A stretch of 64,000 nt of DNA from Halichondria panicea (taxonomy: Eukaryota > Porifera > Demospongiae > Suberitida > Halichondriidae). The stretch lies in the NCBI RefSeq assembly GCF_963675165.1, contig NC_087380.1, forward strand, positions 2,843,803-2,907,802, read 5' to 3'. The notes under the pieces were generated by a model. The model saw nothing but the letters and a program-made list of their open reading frames with translations. It had not been told where the DNA came from and searched no databases. The stretch's first letter is position 1. Each line of letters opens with the position of its first letter. Both the position numbers and the translations under genes were made by a program. Positions 55,934-64,000 of this stretch are shown piece by piece.

Positions 55934-58900
55934 TTTAATCGATTGTGTACTGTACTTGTCAGTCGGGCGTCTTTAATTAGTAGAGTCTCTTAGACCAAAC
56001 ACATCAGGCGCTGAGATCACACGTTCTGATATAAAAATAGAAGTACATGTATGCATGCACATAGCCTACGCTATAACTAAGCAATCGATCATTCTTTATA
56101 AAGAGTGTAGCTAGGGACTCACGACCACAGATTTCAGCACGCTATACATGTGGGTAGTAGTAGTGAAGCAGAAACTTGGGTGGAAGAATAATGGCGACTA
56201 TATTTTCCGGAAGATTCTTGTAAATAAAAAGCAAATTTGTGGCATACACATCTATTAATACACCTACAACTACATTAATTTGGACGGACATTGTACATTC
56301 AGTGACTTGCCAATCAAAGCTTTTTTCCTGTGGATGCTGGGTGATCTCAATTGCACGAACTTTTGTTTACCACAGTAATCACGTATCGCTACCGGTACCT
56401 GGGTACTTTAAAGGAGTCTCGAACAAACCTTCTTAAACAAAAACCATATTTTGCAGAACATGCATACATCTAATCATACTGCAAAGTTACTACTGAACCT
56501 TTGTTCGCTGTTTAACCAATTGAATCATGTTGAACCCAGCCGCCTCGCATTAATGCTGAGCAGATAACTTCAGGCATAGAATCGTAAATGACCTTTAGAA
56601 AAGTAGAACAAATATCGTGGCATACACAACTACACTAGAATCACAAAAGGCTCCATCACATTTACCCACTCACTCATTACTCTGTGACTCATCGCAATAC
56701 CATCCAATTGTAAGTAAAACACTTCGTTAAGGAGAAGAGAACACCATTTGTTGGACATACATGTACCATCCTAGCGTTACTGCTCAAATTTATGTACAGC
56801 GATTTGTTACAGAACTTGTTTGCAGCCTAACCCTTGCTCGAGCAAAAGAAATGGTATGTGTGGATCATACATCCTAGCTAACTTTTCATACTTGAACACA
56901 ACAACGCTGACCTTTAGAACCTTTGTTCAATAGTACCGATCTGGAATCATGCTAACTCGACAATTTCACAATACTAGGATACTCCGGGTGAAATGACCTT
57001 CTAGAAAGTAGAGCAAGATATTTTGCATACACACAACTAACACTACAAAGAAGAGAATCCATTATAAATAATAACCACTCACTGTGCGACTTCGCCACAA
57101 TACTAAGATGAACAACCAGAGCTTGCTTGTATGTTACGCTTTCTCAAGGAGAAGAGAACACCATTTGTTGGACGTACATCCTAGCTAATTGAATTGAAAA
57201 CCTAGGTAAACTGAAAATCTGACCTCACAAGCTCAATCAACGATGAGAATCGGTTGGAATCACGCTCAGCTCGACCAACTTGTTAAGAGAATCTTGGAAA
57301 GGAAGGATTTATGGCATACACATACTTATCTAAGTACATTAAATAACAGTGGGCATACTTGTGTACTGACCAGTGACTTGCCCACTTGGGGAATTTTACA
57401 TGAAGCTTTGTTTACCACGGCACCAATCAAAATCAGCTGAACTCAGTTGTATCGCTACCGGTACTTGGGTGCTTTAAAGGATCTCAAACAACCTTCTTAA
57501 ACAAAAGAAACACCATTTGTAGAACATATATATCTATTTTGGAACAATAACAAACAGGCTGGTACTGGGACATAAATTAATACTGAACCTTTGTTCGCTG
57601 TTAACTGGAACCAATTGAACCGTTGGTTGAACTCTAATGACATTTGACAGGGGAGCAAGATTGTGGCATAGAAAGTGCTAGAATTAAAGAGGCTCCATCA
57701 CATTTACCATTCACTCATAATTATACTCGAAAACTAGAACTTTTGCAAACGAATGCTTTCTACGCAAAAGAAACAGTATTTGTAGATCATAAACAATGTA
57801 CTTATAAGATGCTGAAGGGGGGGGGGGTAGAATACTGGAACACTACAACGCTGACCTTACAGAAGATTTGTTGAATCATGCTGAACTCGACAATTTCACA
57901 CTACTAGAGTACTCTGGGGGCAAATCTCACTTCTATAAAAGTAGAACAGCATACACTACTACACTACACCGTATTGTACAGGTAAGAGAATCCATCACAT
58001 TTACCACTCGTCGCACTACCAACTAGAGCTTGCTTGATGCTACGCTTTGAAAAGAACACCATTTTGTTGGATGTACATCTTATATAGCTAATTGAATGAA
58101 AAACCTAGCTAAACTGAACATCTGACCTGTACACTGCTCAATAGAGAATTAGTTGTAATCACGCTCAGCTTCCCCAACTTGTTTTCCTACTTTGGTAAGA
58201 CTTGAGATAATCTTGGAATGAAAAGCAAAAACAAGATTTGTGGCATACACATAATATTATTATGTATTGCACAGTGACTTGCAAATAAAAGTTTGAAGGA
58301 ATGCTTTTTCGAAAAATGCGCGAGTAGATAACTTGAGGGGGGAGGAAAAAATGGTAACATGGCGAATTTAACAGACTTTTAGATATGGTGAAATCAGGAG
58401 AAAAAATGTTCGGAACTCTAGTAGAGGTAATTGGATCTTGAATGATAAAGAACAGGATTTGTGGAATACATACAAAAACAATATGATTATTGCATGTTAT
58501 GCTTTCTCAAGGAGACCGTTATTTAGTTGGATATACATTCTAACTACTTGAATCGAAAAACCATTGCTTACTATACACTTGAGAATCGAGTGGAATCACT
58601 TGGACAACATGTTTCCCTACTGCGGTAAGTATAACTTGGGAGAATCTTGGAATTGAAAAGCAAAACAGGATTTGTGGCATACATTATACATCTAAGTATA
58701 TTGATGAACATACGTACTACTGCACAGTGACTTGTGAAAAAATGATTTTCTTGCATAAACTTATCGAGAAACATGAACTTGCGGAACGAAACAACTGAAA
58801 CACAGCAAAACTAACTGATGGAAACCAGGAGAAGGTACTTAATTGAACACATTTGTGGTATACATACGAGAATCCAATGACATTTACCACTCACTCATAC

Positions 58901-59299
58901 ACGTACTGTGAAGCGACTTGTTAAAAGATAACCAGAACTTGTTTACAAGCGAACGTTTCCTTGAGCATAAAAAAAACTATATGTAGAACATACATCCTAG
59001 CTAACCTCGGTACAATACATACTTGAAATGCTGGGGGGATAGAAATACTGGAACCTTTGTTTGTTGATGAATGGGGAGCACACAGGAGATACTAGCAACT
59101 CTGATTTTCTGAAACTTTGTTCACAGTAGATAGGAATCAATCAGGAGCATTCGTATTGAACTATGGTTGATTTGACAATGATCTCTGATTATGGGAACTT
59201 TGATAAAAGCAGACCTTTTCGAGTAACAAGATTTTGGCTTACAAACATCATGATAAAGTACGCACAGCAGAAAATTGGACAGTAACAATATTGGATTTT

Positions 59300-62280
59300 G
59301 CGGTAGAGGTATACATAATATTATATTCAATACTTAGTAGCGAAATAAACGTAGCAGTATTGAAACTCACAACGGTATAGGCGATTTGCAATGGGATACG
59401 GCTTTGTTATGGATCTGGATACTTTGCTTGGTATAGGAAAAGGGAGTAAGGTTGCAAATGACATCCCAAGTGCTGCTCAGGACCCAGGGTTTGTTAGGTA
59501 TAATATTTAGCCAATAGCGAATGACCTAAATTGAAAATGCATAACAATACACAATTCTTTTAACATTACCAAACTGTGAGTCGTTGTTTTATGGCCGTAT
59601 CGAATCACACACTGAGGGAAAAGCTTACGATCGTGGATCTCAGGTTACTATTGCATTAGGCGAATCTTGTAATGACCAGGCACACCATATATTTTACTGT
59701 TCACAGAATACTGCATGCTGACTTGCCAAACCAGAAGTTGCTTGTAAATGTACTTATTTCGAGCAAAAGAAACAATTGTGGACCATAAGGAGCAACAATA
59801 CTTAAGACTTACTAATACTGATTTGTTTTTCAGGTGGAATTACGCGGCACTCTGCTTGCAAGTCCTTGTGTTCTTGGAATGAAATCTTGTTAGGGGTTAA
59901 TAAATGGTTTGGCACATACCATAGCTAGGGTGTTGAATGGGTTGGGTAGAGTGTGAAAATTTGTGACATTGTAGTATCAGGTAAGGACTTTAAAAATGCA
60001 CGGAACAGGAAATCTCGATTGATGGGTCTTGTACAGGGATTTATACATTACAATTTATGGTGAGAATACCTTACGAAATAGACTCCGGTATTACTTGAGG
60101 ACAGGATGCGTTTTTTGCTTGTTACTGTCTAAAAAAAGAATACCAAATGTTTTTGTTTGTACAGAAATAGATGTACCCTATAATTATACTTGTACATGAC
60201 TCTTGGCCAATTTTTTCTTATCCTCCCAGCAAAACAGGCAACTCATTTGCACACAGACCTTCTATTGAGCAACACCTTTTCCATCAATTCCTGACAATGA
60301 ATCATGAACTAAAAGAAACAATTATAGTTTTCTAACAAGGGCTGGTTTATTTATTGGATATTACAAATGCATACACAATGAAGAAGAAACATAAGCATGG
60401 CTTCTAGTAGCAAGGGCAGGTGAAGATTCAATTTCTATATTCTTGAATAAATATACTGAACTCACAACTAATTATCGGAATGGTTGCCTGGATACTCCAT
60501 GGAAACACTTTGATTGATCCACAAGACAAGTAGCATCAAGTCGGGTCACATAATTAAACTATGGTACACAGTTGATTTCCCAATGGTGAATTCGATCGCA
60601 ACAACTATTTTTGATGGGTGGCTTGTAATCGTATTTCCTTCGAATACAATATACGTTAGGTAGATAAGCACAAACTATCGACTTACAGAGCGTAGAATAT
60701 CAGCTATCGAGCAACCTTCTCATAGACATATTGACCTTGTATGTACTGTGGGTAAACTATTTAAGAAGCACACATGCACAAGGAAATGATCCAATACAAA
60801 TACCTACTTGATACTAAGAGTGAAACAAATAGTTATACCATTGAACAAGTCCCTTGGACAGATTGACAGCCACTTCTCTGCTATGTGGAAGGGAAAACAT
60901 TCGAATTGGAACTAGCTATCAGCTATAATTATTAGCGACACAATGAACAACCTTATGTTGACACATCAAGATACACCAATGACAAAGACAAAGCGAAATG
61001 CAGGCACGCAGAAAACACAATGAACCCATTATCAGAATGTCCAGACAGCTGTTTGTACTATGTTCTTATCATGTGGTTACATTGTTTAGAATGATGCCTA
61101 TGTTAGGAAGTTATACTTGGCAGACAAACAGGTTTTACCAGGAAGCCGCATTCTTCTGATGTCTGACCTGCCAGGAAGGCTGTGGCTACCAGGTTACAAA
61201 TTTACGCTTCTTGGTACCAGGTACAACAGGATAGGGTTCTTCCTCCTTAGATACCACAATACACTACGGGTTGGGTTACCTACACAAAGAAAGTTGGCAA
61301 AACACCATACAACCACCTCTTAGGTTTCAATTCCGCAAATATTTCAACATTAGCATCATTAGCGCATATTAACACTGTTACATTGAACTATTATTTTATT
61401 GAGTAGCAAGTCTATGGTTTTTTTGACCGCTTGAATCACAGATTATTTACCTTTTTTTACTTTGTGTGTTTAAGCCTCTTTTGTCTAATTTGACATTACA
61501 TTGAGACTAGGCTATCAATGACCCATCACACGACTGGAATGGTGAACTGGAAAACATGCCGCACCAAAGGGAGTAGTACACTGAAATCACTGTGCCCTAG
61601 TACCAGAAGACCCTGCAATAAATCATTGAGCTACCATCACCATGGACCACATAGCTACTGGAAACCAGACTGTACTGGCCCATAATAATTATATCTATTA
61701 GCCCAATAGTATTAACAGTGTAAGAAACCAGTAACTTAATGAGAAACTTACCTTGAATATAAGCTATCTTAGCTCAGCGCTCCATGATCCTTTTCTTGAG
61801 CGCCACGGTAGTCGAATCTGCCGCTAAGCATGCGCCTAGCCGCCTGGCGATTTACTCTTCGTGTCCAGAGTGGTCCTTAGTTGTACTTCAAGACAGTGCT
61901 TGGCATTTATATACTAACCGTGACGTGAAAACAACGTCTGGTTCCAACTTGTTTGTTCTGGACTGAACTGGTCGTAACCGCAACGTTGTTTTGTGGTCAA
62001 CGTTGCTATGCGTATATTGCGAAATATGCACCCTGATTGGTCAGATTCTGCCTATTGCGCATGCCCAGAAACATAACATTTTGACATCATCCAAAACATC
62101 TATTTTTAGCAATAAATGCCTCCCTGGTAGAAACCCACATCCTGAATTTCTGATTGCCTCATTGTGTATGTTTTATGTTCTCATTTATAACTATCATAAC
62201 TACCTTTGCTTCCATGTATGGTTACTACATTTTCTTTACGACACCCCTATTAGGTTTCACCACTGTAGTAGCTAACGAGG
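59300..62280. other. Region without a supported gene
   Basis: Low-complexity AT-rich sequence with scattered short frames, none showing coding character or homology I recognise. The only notable piece is the CpG-rich stretch listed separately. Confidence 0.4.
61752..62070 (-). promoter_or_regulatory. CpG-rich candidate promoter and first exon of a minus-strand transcript
   Basis: About 20 CpG dinucleotides fall in 300 bases of otherwise CpG-poor DNA, with a CRE-like TGACGTGA near 61920. On the minus strand a strong donor, TTCAAG|GTAAGTTT, sits at 61752. This would suit a non-coding first exon reading into the repeat array. The competing 60-codon plus-strand frame at 61784-61966 has no recognisable domain. 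Confidence 0.4.
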
Positions 62281-62395
62281 GTCTAAAGTAAGCTTCAAGC
62301 TTGTCGAGTCAAATCTCTGGGCGTCCGGCTTTACATCCAGACAGTAGTGGACACCTACTCATTTTTCAGGGCAAACCAATAAGTGAACTCCTTGC

Positions 62396-62475
62396 AAAAT
62401 ATTTTTCTGCTACTGATGGGGCTCGAACTCTCAACCTTGTGATCTTGAGTCGAGTGCTTTACCCACTGGCCACCA
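62396..62475 (-). mobile_element. tRNA-derived SINE head (tRNA-Leu-like)
   Basis: On the minus strand, TGGCCAGTGGGTAAAGCAC resembles a pol III A box region, and GAGAGTTCGAGCCCCATC resembles a B box/T arm. ACTCAAGAT sits where a Leu(CAA) anticodon loop would be. The acceptor stem does not pair, so it is a SINE or tRNA relic, not a working tRNA. Confidence 0.55.
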
Positions 62476-62723
62476 ACAAACCCACAAATAATAGTACATG
62501 CACATTTGTTGCCTTTTGACCTCGCAAATGCAGTAACTTATGGCATTGCACTCATTGCCATGTAGGTATATAAGCTACAATGTCAAAACCAAATAGAAAT
62601 TTAGTTGGTCAAATTAGTTGTGGTCACCATGATGTGCATCTACACTCATGTACAGCTAGACATAAATATTTTTAACGACACGTATTAGAAACGTCAGTCA
62701 CACTAAACAAACACAATATGTGC
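62476..62723. other. 3' flank of the prostaglandin reductase gene
   Basis: No feature seen apart from AT-rich sequence. It should contain the 3' untranslated region of the minus-strand gene ending at 62724. Confidence 0.35.
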
Positions 62724-63952
<1,229 letters not shown>

Positions 63953-64000
63953 CTGTAAAAAATTAGTTTTCCATTCAGAGGTCCATTAGCTAAGTCCTGC

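Larger units (their letters stand above)
47940..59300 (-). repeat. Tandem array of decayed ~1.2-1.6 kb gene-like units
   Basis: The landmark GGAAGACAACATGTTAGCT recurs near 48047, 49371, 50944, 52444, 53891 and 55114. A second landmark, GATTTGTTGCATACATAC, recurs near 48866, 49998, 51533, 53024, 54404 (altered) and 55862. A third, GGCTAGATCCATTGATCAAG, also recurs once per unit. The units at 50943-52442 and 52443-53890 are nearly identical by eye, so duplication is recent there. From 56 to 59.3 kb only shorter fragments recur. Blocks end in sequences that read as splice donors on the minus strand (GTAAGG, GTGAGT, GTAACG). Most blocks have stop codons. There is no intact protein gene, reverse transcriptase or transposase frame in it. 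Best reading: tandemly duplicated minus-strand gene fragments, now degenerate or transcribed as non-coding RNA. Confidence 0.7.

Noticed and set aside
47940..59300. CRISPR-like or satellite interpretation of the regular repeats
   Set aside because: The host is an animal, spacing is irregular and units are long and gene-like; neither CRISPR nor simple satellite fits.
61117..61323. 68-codon plus-strand frame
   Set aside because: It is rich in a repeated TACCAGG sequence, has no recognisable domain and no flanking splice or promoter signals.
62396..62475. Functional tRNA-Leu gene
   Set aside because: The acceptor stem does not pair and the anticodon stem is poor; a SINE or tRNA relic fits better.

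Overview
The window is animal nuclear DNA: short AT-rich introns with GT-AG borders, one-exon-per-domain immunoglobulin (Ig) and fibronectin III (FN3) modules, (CA)n microsatellites and small DNA-transposon relics. The compact introns, frequent ATAATTATA-type intron sequence, a sponge-like collection of Ig/FN3 and IgGFc-binding proteins, and a repeat near 20.5-20.7 kb that I associate with demosponges together suggest a sponge. That assignment is inference; no species call is possible from sequence alone.

Layout. 332-10662 (+) encodes an N4BP2-type protein (CUE, P-loop kinase, DUF1771, Smr) in 18 exons; its last intron carries a 1.2 kb DNA transposon with a 9-bp target duplication. 11573-31849 (+) encodes a very large cell-surface receptor (28 exons, about 3547 residues): signal peptide, 18 Ig, 14 FN3, one membrane span and a tail rich in tyrosine motifs. 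A 2 kb intron of this gene holds a separate intronless gene (21494-21847) that looks GIY-YIG-like, preceded by a perfect 29-bp inverted repeat and a TATA box. 32140-36971 (-) is an SLC38/SLC32-type amino acid transporter in 9 exons, convergent with the receptor.

37185-44064 (-) and 44344-46998 (+) are a head-to-head pair of predicted secreted proteins that share the same large uncharacterised domain, with intron positions and phases conserved between them. The minus-strand gene adds an IgGFc-binding domain and five Ig domains in front; the plus-strand gene has only the shared domain, and its reading frame is interrupted by a single-base frameshift. This pair is the best candidate for an undescribed system, possibly extracellular recognition.

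From about 47.9 to 59.3 kb there is no intact gene. Instead there is a tandem array of about six decayed units of roughly 1.2-1.6 kb, followed by more degenerate half-units. The units keep exon-like blocks with minus-strand splice donors and short related open frames. A CpG-rich stretch with a strong minus-strand donor (61.75-62.07 kb) could be the promoter of a long minus-strand transcript through the array. The window ends in the 3' two-thirds or more of a prostaglandin reductase gene (62724-63952, -), whose 5' end lies outside.

Gene models were built by hand from splice consensus, reading phase and family motifs. For the N4BP2, receptor, transporter and IgGFc/Ig models, the exon lengths sum to a multiple of three, which supports them.
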